A stretch of DNA of 64,000 nucleotides, from the NCBI GenBank assembly GCA_028289345.1, contig JANQQL010000036.1, positions 1 through 64,000 of the forward strand, in the 5' to 3' direction. Below, in pieces: positions 32,908-41,148 of the stretch. Under the pieces are notes generated by a model. It was given only the letters and a program-made list of their open reading frames with translations, had not been told where the DNA came from and did no database searches. Source of the DNA: Planctomycetota bacterium (GTDB lineage: Bacteria > Planctomycetota > B15-G4 > SIAN01). The translations under genes were made by a program, and so were the position numbers. The stretch's first letter is position 1, and every line of letters begins with the position of its first letter.

Positions 32908-33186
32908 TCAGAGAACGATGGCCAGGATGCAGGTGATGAGCGCAAGCAGCGTCACACCTTCGATCAGAGCCGCGGCAAGGATCATTCCGCCGCGGATGTC
33001 CCCGGCTGCCTCGGGCTGGCGGGCCATGCCTTCCATTGCCGCCTGAGCGAGTCGGCCGATGCCGAAACCGCCGCCGACGATGGCAAGACCGGCACCGAGC
33101 GCAGCGCCGAGCTTGTTCAGGCCGAAATCAAAGACTTCCGTACTCGCTTCCTGCACAAGGGCAGTGGTTGCAACCAACAAATCCAT
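32908..33186 (-). CDS. atpE: ATP synthase c subunit
   Basis: Membrane rotor ring. 92 residues, two membrane helices around the polar loop ARQPEA. The ion-binding carboxylate is Glu76 in AALIEGVTLLAL. Gly follows this Glu and Ile occupies the place of the first-helix Gln used by Na+-rings, so the ring is most likely proton-specific (inference from known c-ring motifs). The N-terminal 20 residues may act as a short leader. Confidence 0.97.
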   Translation of the reverse strand: MDLLVATTALVQEASTEVFDFGLNKLGAALGAGLAIVGGGFGIGRLAQAAMEGMARQPEAAGDIRGGMILAAALIEGVTLLALITCILAIVL

Positions 33187-33263
33187 TTCGTCATTCTCCC
33201 CCGAGATTCAGTTCGGTAGAGGCCCAATCGCTTGCCCCTGACATCCTTGGCGAACCAACAACC

Positions 33264-34172
33264 CTAGTGTTCCGGGTGTACCGATGCGCCAATGAAGATG
33301 ATGGACAAGTACGTGAAAATATATGCCTGAATGAAAGCGACCAGCACTTCCAAGAACGTCAAGAACACGTTGAAGGCCACCCCGACACCGGCCAGGGGGT
33401 AGCTTTGGAACAGATAGATCAGCCCGTACACCGTGAGCATGGCCAAGTGGCCACCGGTCATGTTCGCAAACAAACGAATGGTGAGGGCGATCGGCTTGAT
33501 GAACAGGCCGAAGATCTCGATGGGATACAGGATGCCAAGGATGGCAACCTTCATGAGCTTCATCCCGGCCCCGTCACCGAGATCCACCGGCGGCGCCAAG
33601 CCCTTCCAGAAATGGAAGAAGCCCTGTTCCTTGAAGCCCGCGAACAGGATGTAGGTGAGCGTGACCAGCGCCAATCCCCCGGTCACCGCAAGATTGGCGG
33701 TCGCCGTGGTCGGCAAATGCAGACTTCGCAGCACCGGGACATCGAACGCAAAGTTCGGAAGGATCCCCATCAGATTCATGATCAGGATGCAGAAGAACTG
33801 GGTCAGGAACAGATGCACGAACTTGCGCCCGTGCTCCTTCCCCATGTTGGCGTAGACCATGTCGTCCCGGACGAAGATCACCAGGGCTTCCAACATGTTC
33901 TGCAAAGCACCCAACGGAGCAAGATTCCGCTTCCGGCACCAGCCCAGCCACCCGAAAGCGACCACCACGAAGAACGCGGACAGCAGGATCGCCAGGTGGT
34001 GGTTGGTGAAATAGAACTTCAGGGGCCCCACAGAGAGGAACGGATCCTCGGAATAGCGGTAGGCCGTCAAGTGGTGGTAGATGGACGTCATCTTTTCGGA
34101 CGTGGACAGCTGCGAAGCATCCACGTCCCCACCGCCTCCGAACGCCAGGAGGAAAGAAGTCATCAGATTCAT
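33264..34172 (-). CDS. atpB: ATP synthase a subunit
   Basis: Proton-channel stator. 302 residues with five or six membrane helices. The essential Arg is in ALTIRLFANMTGGH (about residue 232) and the last helix has FIQAYIFTYLS. The N-terminus is longer than in E. coli and polar. It overlaps the upstream atpI-like gene by four bases. Confidence 0.97.
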   Translation of the reverse strand: MNLMTSFLLAFGGGGDVDASQLSTSEKMTSIYHHLTAYRYSEDPFLSVGPLKFYFTNHHLAILLSAFFVVVAFGWLGWCRKRNLAPLGALQNMLEALVIFVRDDMVYANMGKEHGRKFVHLFLTQFFCILIMNLMGILPNFAFDVPVLRSLHLPTTATANLAVTGGLALVTLTYILFAGFKEQGFFHFWKGLAPPVDLGDGAGMKLMKVAILGILYPIEIFGLFIKPIALTIRLFANMTGGHLAMLTVYGLIYLFQSYPLAGVGVAFNVFLTFLEVLVAFIQAYIFTYLSIIFIGASVHPEH

Positions 34173-34489
34173 GATGGATTCGCCTCCATCGGACGGGCTT
34201 TCCAGACGGCGTCACCGAGAATGGCCGCGAAGTATGTCGCGCTCGCGGCAAAAATCAGCGGCAAACGACGCTCCCCTCCTTGCCAAGCAAGGAACCCAAC
34301 GATCCCCAAAACCACGAACATGCGGAGCAGCATTCTCAACAGGTGTTCTCGAATCTCGTGAGCCCCGGCAGATCGAGGTTCGCGGTCACCACCGGCCCGA
34401 ACGAGCTGCCGGGAGACCCAAGCCCCCACTCCGAACACGGCAAGCGCCGTGGCCAAGACCACCAGGGAGATCTCACCGAGCAAGGCCAT
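34169..34489 (-). CDS. atpI: AtpI-like ATP synthase accessory membrane protein
   Basis: Small protein (106 residues) with about four predicted membrane helices: one at 5-27, one at 55-69 and two hydrophobic stretches near 75-95. Its place immediately before atpB and its topology match AtpI, which helps c-ring assembly. Sequence similarity alone is weak, so the name rests largely on context. It shares one base with the preceding atpZ-like gene and overlaps atpB by four. Confidence 0.7.
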   Translation of the reverse strand: MALLGEISLVVLATALAVFGVGAWVSRQLVRAGGDREPRSAGAHEIREHLLRMLLRMFVVLGIVGFLAWQGGERRLPLIFAASATYFAAILGDAVWKARPMEANPS

Positions 34490-34749
34490 CAGGCGCGGTC
34501 GTCCTCGTTCCTTTTCCGACTACCCATCGCTTCGAAGCGACGAAGAGTTTGGACCATGAGAACGAATCCGGCGACGGAACCCATGAGACCAAAGAGAAGA
34601 GTGAACACGATGGGACGCCAGCCGATCCAGCGATCGAGCAAGTACCCCGAGAAACAGCCGAGACCCACCGACAAAGCAAACTCGAAGCCAAGCGAGCTCG
34701 CGACAGCCAGAGCCTGGGTCCAATGCACCGAGGGTCCCCGAAACGACAC
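34489..34749 (-). CDS. atpZ: AtpZ/AtpI-family protein, first gene of the atp operon
   Basis: 86 residues with two membrane helices (about 19-38 and 45-67) containing the GxxxGYLLDRWIGWRP turn typical of the AtpZ/F0F1-ATPase gene 1 family, proposed to form a Mg2+/Ca2+ channel with AtpI. GTG start at 34749 is set by the strong GAGGAGGGGGG just upstream. It begins the operon in the usual Z-I-B-E-F-H-A-G-D-C order. Confidence 0.8.
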   Translation of the reverse strand: MSFRGPSVHWTQALAVASSLGFEFALSVGLGCFSGYLLDRWIGWRPIVFTLLFGLMGSVAGFVLMVQTLRRFEAMGSRKRNEDDRA

Positions 34750-35232
34750 GGTCCCCCCCTCCTCGAGAACACTCCCCGAATTCCCGTTTCCGAAGCGAAG
34801 TAGAGACTGTTGCTTCGGCCGGGCGGTGGGCGCTCTCCCCGAGAAAGCGCGGGATGATAACGGTGCCCTGAGTCAGCATCAATGGCCCCGCGAGAGAGAC
34901 TGGAACAGGAGTTTTTTGCCGCCCCTTCCCCGACGCTCCGAGAGGAAGAAGAGACCCGATCTCCCCAAGACGACGGGAGTCGGGACCTCCTCCGGTCGCT
35001 CCGGGAGGCTCTCCGGGAAGACATAACCACCTATTGGAAATAACCTTACAGCAGCGGCGACATCTCCGGGAGCGCCCTGCGGCGGCTTCGCCGCGCCGGC
35101 AACCCCTGGAATTTGGGGCTAGTCGCGCCGATCGTTCGTAAATAATCCCTGCGCATCCCTCGCAGAATCCGGGGCAGAAATCAGGAACTTCCCCGCGAGC
35201 CATCCTTACTACCTGACAGCAAGGCCCCCACG
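34750..35232. other. Divergent intergenic region between atp operon and ECF sigma gene
   Basis: About 480 bases that must hold promoters in both directions. I see an AT-rich patch at about 35020-35050, a small GC hairpin (GCGGCG-GCTT-CGCCGC, about 35084-35100) and a TAAATAAT patch at about 35140 that could be a -10 region for the sigma gene. None makes a convincing full promoter. No gene is supported. Confidence 0.4.
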
Positions 35233-35817
35233 ATGGAAGAAGTCCGCCTCGAAACACTGGAGCGGGCCCAAGGCGGCGACGGTGAGGCTTACCGAGAGCT
35301 GGTGAAAGCTTTCGAGAGGCCGGTGCATCACACCGTGTTTCGCCTGGTTGGCACGCGATTCCCGGCTGAGATCGAGGACATTACTCAGGACATCTTCGTG
35401 AAGCTTTTTCGGTCCCTTCCGCAATTCGATGTGAACCGAGGAACAAAGCTTTCTTCGTGGGTCTTCACGTTCGTGAAGAACTACTGCTTCGACGTGTTGA
35501 AGCGACGGCGCCTGAGCACCGTCCCGCTTGAAACCAAGGGGCAGGATGGACGCCCCTTGGATCTCCCTTCGGAGGACCAGGGGCCGGACCAGCAACTGGC
35601 ATCCAAGGAGGTTCAACGAGCGATCGCCGAAGCCGTGGATGAGCTGCCGCGAGAGCAAAAGCTTGCCTTCGTTCTCCGCGAGTACGAAGGCCAGTCTTAC
35701 GCAGACATCGCGGAGATCACCAACTGCTCGGAAGGAACCGTCAAATCACGGATTCATCGCGCCAAGGAGGCGCTGCGCTTTCGGTTACGGAAACTCGTGG
35801 TCGACACCGAAGGGTGA
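35233..35817 (+). CDS. ECF-type RNA polymerase sigma factor
   Basis: Alternative sigma factor of 194 residues. Region 2 spans about 25-95 (EIEDITQDIFVKLFRSLPQF, then KLSSWVFTFVKNYCFDVLKR). Region 4 spans about 130-185 (LPREQKLAFVLREYEGQSYA, then a helix-turn-helix NCSEGTVKSRIHRAKEAL). No region 1.1 or 3. The anti-sigma gene starts 19 bases downstream, the classical pairing. Promoter targets are unknown; self-activation is common for such pairs. Confidence 0.95.
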   Translation: MEEVRLETLERAQGGDGEAYRELVKAFERPVHHTVFRLVGTRFPAEIEDITQDIFVKLFRSLPQFDVNRGTKLSSWVFTFVKNYCFDVLKRRRLSTVPLETKGQDGRPLDLPSEDQGPDQQLASKEVQRAIAEAVDELPREQKLAFVLREYEGQSYADIAEITNCSEGTVKSRIHRAKEALRFRLRKLVVDTEG

Positions 35818-35836
35818 TTCGAGGAGCGTTCGAAAA

Positions 35837-36619
35837 ATGACTCAGGACAAGAAGGCGCATCAAAACGCTTGCTCGGTCACCCGCGAAGCGATGCACCTTG
35901 GTAACTGGCACCGAGAAGCCGTTCAAGTTCACCTGGGAGAGTGTCCCGCCTGCGTTGCGGTCGCCTCCCAGATCGAGCGGCTCGACGACGCGCTGCTCGA
36001 GTGGCGAGCCCCGGAACCCGCCACCGACCTCGCAGATCGCGTGTTGGCGAATCTCTCCGGACAAGGAGAAGTCGGGACCTGCGAAGACGCCCTGGAAGAC
36101 CTGCATCATTTCATCTCCGGTGACTTGGAACCATGGCGTGCGTCGACCGTGGAACGCCATTTGGAAGGCTGCCAAAGCTGCCTCGAAGCCCATCGGGAAA
36201 GCATCGAAGCCAGAGAAACCTGGCAGCAGTGGAAAGCCCCCTCCCCGCCCGAGGACCTGGTGGAACGGGTCTCGCGCGATCTCTCGCCGCCGATTCGACG
36301 ATTGACTCGACGTCGCGAGGAAGCGTCGCGGCCGTGGTTCCTGGCCGACTTCCGCATGCCGCGCTTGGCGGCGGCGCTTCTCCTCATGGCATCCCTGTTG
36401 TCGATCGGCACTCTGTTCGTCGAACGCCAACGCAGCAACTCTCCGGTCATCAACTCCCGTCCTCCGATCGCCGCCACGCCGGTCACCACTCGCCACGCAC
36501 CGAGCCTGGGAGTGGTTGGGTTCTACGGGGACGAATCCGGTGAGTTCGAAGTCTCGAACAGCTTCTCCTCCTCTTTCGGTCCCTCCCGGGGACGGCTCCT
36601 ACGAACGGCACGGCGCTGA
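35837..36619 (+). CDS. Membrane anti-sigma factor with two zinc-finger-like modules
   Basis: Predicted to hold the ECF sigma factor inactive. Start ATG 35837 is chosen because GAGGAG (35821-35826) lies upstream; the open frame runs on into the sigma gene without meaning. The 260-residue protein has two zf-HC2-like modules: C12/H32/C36/C39 and C82/H108/C112/C115 (HLEGCQSCLEAH). A membrane helix follows at 175-195 and the C-terminal 65 residues would be periplasmic. Two tandem modules are less common than one. The next gene starts four bases later. Confidence 0.88.
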   Translation: MTQDKKAHQNACSVTREAMHLGNWHREAVQVHLGECPACVAVASQIERLDDALLEWRAPEPATDLADRVLANLSGQGEVGTCEDALEDLHHFISGDLEPWRASTVERHLEGCQSCLEAHRESIEARETWQQWKAPSPPEDLVERVSRDLSPPIRRLTRRREEASRPWFLADFRMPRLAAALLLMASLLSIGTLFVERQRSNSPVINSRPPIAATPVTTRHAPSLGVVGFYGDESGEFEVSNSFSSSFGPSRGRLLRTARR

Positions 36620-36622
36620 CCG

Positions 36623-38095
36623 ATGAGCTTTCTTTCCCATTCCATCCTGATGATCCTCACGGTCTCCCAAGCGGGAGATCCGACGCCGGGTCCGCGCATC
36701 CAACACAAAGCGTCCATCGCTCCGACCAAACTTGCTCAAATTGAGGAGTTCTTGGTCCAACACGACCGCCTGGTGAGTCGAGGCAAAGTGCAAAAGCTCC
36801 GGGAGATGTATGCCCCGGACTTTTTCTGCACGGACCTCGAGAACGCGTGTCGTGAGGAGATGCTGCGACTCTGGGAAGCCTTGCTAGACCAACACCGAGA
36901 CGTGACCTTCGCCACGAAGATTGCCCGGGTGGATCAACTCGGCGACTACTTCATGGTTTCCGGTTGCCGCCCCTTCCAAGGTCGACACGTCACGACCCAC
37001 GAGTCGATTCACGACGACCTCTGTGAAAGCATCGTGCTCCGCCAAGTCGCCCCGGATCGGCTCGAGATCCAAAACCTGTTCGAGATCGACCACGACAAGT
37101 TTGGACGCTTCCTCGACGAAAGCAGCGTGTACCGAGCCGAAAGCCTGGGATTCGAGTTCGAATACTTGACCGACTACTTGCTCGTTCCCCACCGAAACTC
37201 GGGGGCCTCCATCGACCAAGTCCTGCTCATGGACCCTGCTCAAGGTGGATGGCTGAAGCTCAAGTTGATGGAGCCATCTCTCTCTTTCGACATGGTCTCC
37301 CTGCTCCATGCAGAGGCCAAAGAGTCTGCGGAAGACAGCTTCGAGTGGTTGGAGAAACCCCGACAGGGAACCACCGAGGGTGGCTTCGAGTTTGCCTATG
37401 CGGAATGCAGCATTGGCGTCGGCGAAGAAACCTATTGCCGTGGCTCCATGTATCTGACGGCCGACCACCAGACCCTGTTCTCGTTGACGCTCCGCGCACC
37501 TCTCCAGGCTTGGCAGAAGTGTCGGCAGGATCTACAGATCCTGGCAAACACGCTGCGCTTGTTGCGGCCCGGGGACGAGTCGACCCACCGCGACGCGATC
37601 CTACGGCGCAATCCGCGTTGGAATACCGTGCAGAACGGCGTCTACCGACACCCCGTGGCGCCTCTCTCGATGGTCGTTCCCGAAAGCGTAAAGGCGGTGC
37701 CGTTGCTGGGTGATGGCGTGCAACGGGTTCGCTTTGAACTGAAAGACGATCCCCACACGGCGGCTCTGCTGACCGTCTACGATCCCGGGTGGGGTCCGGA
37801 GAGCCAGGAACAGCTGGTGGCCTGGGCCGAGGCACGAGTGCGCAATCTGGTTTGTCGGCCCTCGGATCAGCCGCTCAAAGACGATCGGAGCAAGACGGAG
37901 GTTCTTGGCGACAAGCAGCCCGCAGTCACCTTCGATGTGGAGTGTGGTGAGACCGGCTCTCTGATGCGACACCGGGCCGTATCCTTCGCCGTCGAAGGCT
38001 ATCGCGGCATTCTGCAGATGATCCCCCGTTCCCCCCACGGCGACGTCCAAGACCAGGTGTGGGACGAACTTCGGAGCGCGCTTCGCCACCTCTAG
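36623..38095 (+). CDS. Exported protein of unknown function in sigma/anti-sigma operon
   Basis: I do not recognise this 490-residue protein. It has a short signal peptide (about 1-17). Residues 38-165 look like an NTF2/SnoaL-type alpha+beta fold (QIEEFLVQHDRLVSRGKVQK, then a beta-rich part). Two later segments, about 190-310 and 345-490, each resemble a beta-rich domain of surface or periplasmic lipoproteins and may be repeats of one fold. It starts four bases after the anti-sigma gene, so it is co-transcribed and is either a co-regulator or a target of the system. Confidence 0.82.
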   Translation: MSFLSHSILMILTVSQAGDPTPGPRIQHKASIAPTKLAQIEEFLVQHDRLVSRGKVQKLREMYAPDFFCTDLENACREEMLRLWEALLDQHRDVTFATKIARVDQLGDYFMVSGCRPFQGRHVTTHESIHDDLCESIVLRQVAPDRLEIQNLFEIDHDKFGRFLDESSVYRAESLGFEFEYLTDYLLVPHRNSGASIDQVLLMDPAQGGWLKLKLMEPSLSFDMVSLLHAEAKESAEDSFEWLEKPRQGTTEGGFEFAYAECSIGVGEETYCRGSMYLTADHQTLFSLTLRAPLQAWQKCRQDLQILANTLRLLRPGDESTHRDAILRRNPRWNTVQNGVYRHPVAPLSMVVPESVKAVPLLGDGVQRVRFELKDDPHTAALLTVYDPGWGPESQEQLVAWAEARVRNLVCRPSDQPLKDDRSKTEVLGDKQPAVTFDVECGETGSLMRHRAVSFAVEGYRGILQMIPRSPHGDVQDQVWDELRSALRHL

Positions 38096-38236
38096 TCGGC
38101 GCGGTTCATCGTTTCAGGCAGAACCGCACCGCCGCCCCATGAATCAGTTCGTCGGCAAACTCGACCAGCGCCGCGCGCCATCGGACGAGCACGGCGACGC
38201 TCTTCGGCCGCTCCATCGTTGCCCGACCTCGGCTCG

Positions 38237-38890
38237 TCACTCTCCTTCGGATGGGGGCGACGAGTCCGTTTCCAGCTGCCGCAGGACTTCGCGCAGCTGC
38301 TCGACCAGCGCCGGGTCCTTGCTCTCCAGAAAACCGCGCGCCTGCTGCAGTTCCCCATGGAGGCGATCGACCGACTGGTTGGCCGTCGCGAGCTGCTCCC
38401 CCAAAGCCTGCTTCTGCTCCTGCGCCGCGCGAACTTGAGCAGACAAGGTGTCCGACTCGCTCTGGAGAGTCGAGAGTTGCTGCTCCAGCTCGGCCTTCGC
38501 GTCTCTCGTGCGACCCAGTTCCAGATTGCTCTCGCGACGCTGCTCGGCGAAGCGCTGAATCCGTCGCCGCAGCTCCGCCAGATTCGCCTGCTCCTCCTGG
38601 ACCTGGACCGCGAGCCCCTCCTCCGCCGCCAGCAGCCGCGCCACGCTCTCCTCCAGCAGCCGAATGTGCTCTTGCTCTTCTTGGTGCTGAGCGCGCAGTG
38701 CCTCAAGATTGGCACGGGAGTTCGAAGCGCGCAGCGTTTCGAACACACTCGGGTCGTGGAGATCACTGCTGTCCTGGCGATCCCGGGTTTCCATGGCCCC
38801 GCAACCGGCAAGCATGGCAATCACCCCCGCCCCCGCCGCGAGCCCGAACAGTCCGTGTTTCCCCGGTCGTTGGAACTTGGAATCCATCAT
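38237..38890 (-). CDS. Coiled-coil lipoprotein
   Basis: 217-residue lipoprotein. ATG at 38890 follows AGGAGAG by eight bases; ATG 38887 is equally possible. Signal peptide ends in the lipobox LAGCGAM, with the lipidated Cys near residue 32. Residues about 50-195 form a nearly unbroken Glu/Gln/Arg/Ala heptad pattern, a long coiled coil. No enzyme motif. Likely a periplasmic or outer-membrane-anchored spacer or scaffold. It converges with the gene ending at 38095; the 141-base gap shows no clear terminator. Divergent from ndk. Confidence 0.82.
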   Translation of the reverse strand: MMDSKFQRPGKHGLFGLAAGAGVIAMLAGCGAMETRDRQDSSDLHDPSVFETLRASNSRANLEALRAQHQEEQEHIRLLEESVARLLAAEEGLAVQVQEEQANLAELRRRIQRFAEQRRESNLELGRTRDAKAELEQQLSTLQSESDTLSAQVRAAQEQKQALGEQLATANQSVDRLHGELQQARGFLESKDPALVEQLREVLRQLETDSSPPSEGE

Positions 38891-38974
38891 GGCTCGAACT
38901 CTCCTCTGGCCGGGGAATCCGCTCCGGTCACGGAGCAGCCCGCCGCGCTGCTGGTGGAGCGCACCACCCAGGCG

Positions 38975-38980
38975 TACAAT
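38975..38980 (+). promoter_or_regulatory. Possible -10 box for the ndk operon
   Basis: TACAAT lies 28 bases before the ndk start, in the 117-base divergent gap. The region 17 bases upstream (TGGTGG) is a poor -35, so this is weak. Confidence 0.3.
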
Positions 38981-39007
38981 GCTCCGCCATTTTCTCCGGA
39001 GCGAACA

Positions 39008-39475
39008 ATGATCGAAAGAACCCTCATCATCCTCAAGCCTGACGCGGTGCAGCGTGGGCTCATGGGCCAAGTGCTCAGCCGATTCGAGTCCAAGGGACTC
39101 AAGGTGGTGGCTTGCCGTTTCACCCAGCTCCCGCGGGAAACCGTGGAGAAGCACTACGAGCCCCACCAGGGCAAGCCCTTCTACGAGGGCCTGGTCGGAT
39201 TCATGACCCAGTCCCCGGTGTTGCTGCTGTGCTTGGAAGGCCCCTCGGCCATCCAGCTGTGCCGCAATCTGATGGGCGCCACGTTCGGAACCGAGGCGGC
39301 GCCGGGCACCATTCGTGGTGACTTCGGCAGCTCCAAGGGACTAAACCTGGTTCACGGGTCCGACAGTGCGGAATCCGCGGAACGCGAGATTGGCCTGTTC
39401 TTCCGCCCCGAAGACCTGGTGGAGTACCAGCTCCAGAACGAGTGCTGGCTTCACAATGACGAGGATCGCCAGTAA
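39008..39475 (+). CDS. ndk: Nucleoside diphosphate kinase
   Basis: Balances NTP pools through a phosphohistidine intermediate. 155 residues starting MIERTLIILKPDAVQRGL, with the catalytic His in GLNLVHGSDSAESAEREI and the MGATFGTEAAPGTIRGDF nucleotide loop (usually MGATNP..A.PGTIRGDF). ATG 39008 is preceded by CGGAGCG. The frame continues upstream but that part is antisense to the lipoprotein gene. First of four likely co-transcribed genes. Confidence 0.97.
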   Translation: MIERTLIILKPDAVQRGLMGQVLSRFESKGLKVVACRFTQLPRETVEKHYEPHQGKPFYEGLVGFMTQSPVLLLCLEGPSAIQLCRNLMGATFGTEAAPGTIRGDFGSSKGLNLVHGSDSAESAEREIGLFFRPEDLVEYQLQNECWLHNDEDRQ

Positions 39476-39522
39476 ATCGAGAGGCCAAACCACGGTCATC
39501 TCCATGACCCGGGAGGGTCGCC

Positions 39523-40479
39523 ATGAAACTGCTCAAGCAACGCCGTCTCTTGTCGCGAGGCGCGTCGATCGCACTGGCATTCGGTTGCGTCTCTTGCCTC
39601 GGCCTCTCCGACCAAGAGAAAGAGATGCTGATCGTGCATCAGCAGAATTCCAAGGTCTACTACGACCAAGGAAACATGGCGCGCGCTGAGCAGCACTGCC
39701 GACTTGGTCTTGAGCTTGAGCCGGACGATCGCACCCTCCGATTGACGCTGGCCTACGTCCTGTTGAAGCGAGCCGATCCCGAGTCCTTGGAAGAATCGCT
39801 GCAGTATCTCGATTCCCTGGACTCGTGGTTCGGTGGCGAGGATTTTCGGGTGCTCCTCGGCAAAGGGATCGCTCTTCAGTCCCAAGCGCGACTGGCGCTC
39901 GAGTCAGGCTCCTCGGAGGCTTCGGATCTCTTCGAAGAGGCCCGCGATCGACTCGAGGACTCTCTCGAACTCGAGGCGGACAACATCGAAGCGGTGTTCC
40001 ACCTGTCGCTCTTGGACCTGGAACAGAACAACGTCGAAAAGTTCTGGTCCCATTCGGAGCACACGTTGTCCCTGGTGGAAAAGTCGGTTCGCATGAAAGC
40101 CAAGCTACTCGAGCGCATCGAGGGAGAGCGGCAACGGTCCGCGATGATCCGAGATCGAGTGGTGGACCAGCAACGGGGTCGCCGCCTGCGAGAGCTACGG
40201 GCGGAGTTGGCCTTCCGACAGGGAAACCACGACGAAGCCCTGCAAGAGATGTCGGGACTGGAAGCCTTGGACGCCTTCGCTCGTCCCCACTACTTCAACC
40301 GGGCCATGATTCACCAAGCCCGCGGGGATCTCGAAGAAGCCGTGCAGGATTACGAACGATTCATCGAGTTGAGCGACGCAGGGATCGACGCCAACGTCCA
40401 GGTGGCCGTGGAAAACCTCTACGACCTGCGAGCAGAGCTGGCCGAGCAGCGAGTGGCGTCCCAGGACCGGCCCTCTTGA
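39523..40479 (+). CDS. TPR-repeat lipoprotein
   Basis: 318 residues. GGGAGGG precedes the ATG. The signal peptide ends near FGCVSCLG, so the lipidated residue is Cys22 or Cys25. TPR-like helical repeats occur at about 35-90 (VYYDQGNMARAEQHCRLGLE), 130-170 and 235-280 (ELAFRQGNHDEALQEMSGLE, MIHQARGDLEEAVQDYERFI). Probably a periplasmic assembly or scaffolding factor. One base separates it from rnpA. Confidence 0.85.
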   Translation: MKLLKQRRLLSRGASIALAFGCVSCLGLSDQEKEMLIVHQQNSKVYYDQGNMARAEQHCRLGLELEPDDRTLRLTLAYVLLKRADPESLEESLQYLDSLDSWFGGEDFRVLLGKGIALQSQARLALESGSSEASDLFEEARDRLEDSLELEADNIEAVFHLSLLDLEQNNVEKFWSHSEHTLSLVEKSVRMKAKLLERIEGERQRSAMIRDRVVDQQRGRRLRELRAELAFRQGNHDEALQEMSGLEALDAFARPHYFNRAMIHQARGDLEEAVQDYERFIELSDAGIDANVQVAVENLYDLRAELAEQRVASQDRPS

Positions 40480-40480
40480 C

Positions 40481-40870
40481 ATGACGGCTCTGCGCTACCC
40501 CCGGGACCACCGACTGCTCCGCAAGTCGGATTTCCACCGGGTCTTTCGCGAAGGAAGACGAGTGTCGTCCGGGGGATTGAGCTTGGTGGTTTGTCCCGGC
40601 GGCGCCACGGTGTCGCGCCTCGGCATGGCAGTTTCACGACGGTTCGGAAACGCGGTACGCCGCAACCGCGCGCGACGTCTGATCCGGGAAGCGTTCCGAC
40701 TTCAACACCAGGAGTTTGCCCGGGTCGTGGATGTCATCGCCCGACCACAGGACCAGCGTTTTCCGGACAACCTGCAACAGGTTCGCACGGCATTGAAGAG
40801 CGCGATCGAGAAAGCTGGACGCCCGAAGCGTTCCGCTCCTCCGCGCTCTTCGAAGGGATCCTCCCGATGA
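40481..40870 (+). CDS. rnpA: Ribonuclease P protein component
   Basis: Basic protein that helps RNase P RNA mature tRNA 5' ends. 129 residues with LRKSDFHRVFREGRRVSSGG and the RNR signature in GNAVRRNRARRLIREAF. A C-terminal tail rich in Lys, Arg, Ser and Pro follows. In most bacteria rpmH (L34) lies directly upstream; here a TPR lipoprotein does. Overlaps yidD by four bases. Confidence 0.96.
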   Translation: MTALRYPRDHRLLRKSDFHRVFREGRRVSSGGLSLVVCPGGATVSRLGMAVSRRFGNAVRRNRARRLIREAFRLQHQEFARVVDVIARPQDQRFPDNLQQVRTALKSAIEKAGRPKRSAPPRSSKGSSR

Positions 40871-41148
40871 CGTCCCCGGCCGGTCTGCTGTTGGCCTTGG
40901 GAAGGCTCTACCAGCGAACGCTCTCCTACGTCCTCCCCACCCGCTGTCGGTTCTACCCGTCCTGTTCGGAGTACTTCCTGCAGGCGGTGGAACTCCGCGG
41001 CGCATGGTGCGGACTGTGGCTCGCGCTGTGGAGATTGGCCCGCTGCCAGCCACTCTGTCGCGGCGGCTACGACCCGGTTCCGACCAAGCCCGCGGGCCCG
41101 ACCGCTACTGCATCTGGCGCTCGGCAGCCGCCTGCTCCTCTTCGCTGA
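40867..41148 (+). CDS. yidD: Membrane protein insertion efficiency factor YidD
   Basis: Small membrane-associated protein assisting YidC-dependent insertion. 93 residues with the family block CRFYPSCSEYFLQAVELRGA and CQPLCRGGYDPVP. Start ATG overlaps the rnpA stop. The C-terminus (after PVPTKP) is not conserved, and its last 44 bases overlap the end of the convergent foldase gene. yidC, the usual next gene, is absent from the window. Confidence 0.93.
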   Translation: MTSPAGLLLALGRLYQRTLSYVLPTRCRFYPSCSEYFLQAVELRGAWCGLWLALWRLARCQPLCRGGYDPVPTKPAGPTATASGARQPPAPLR

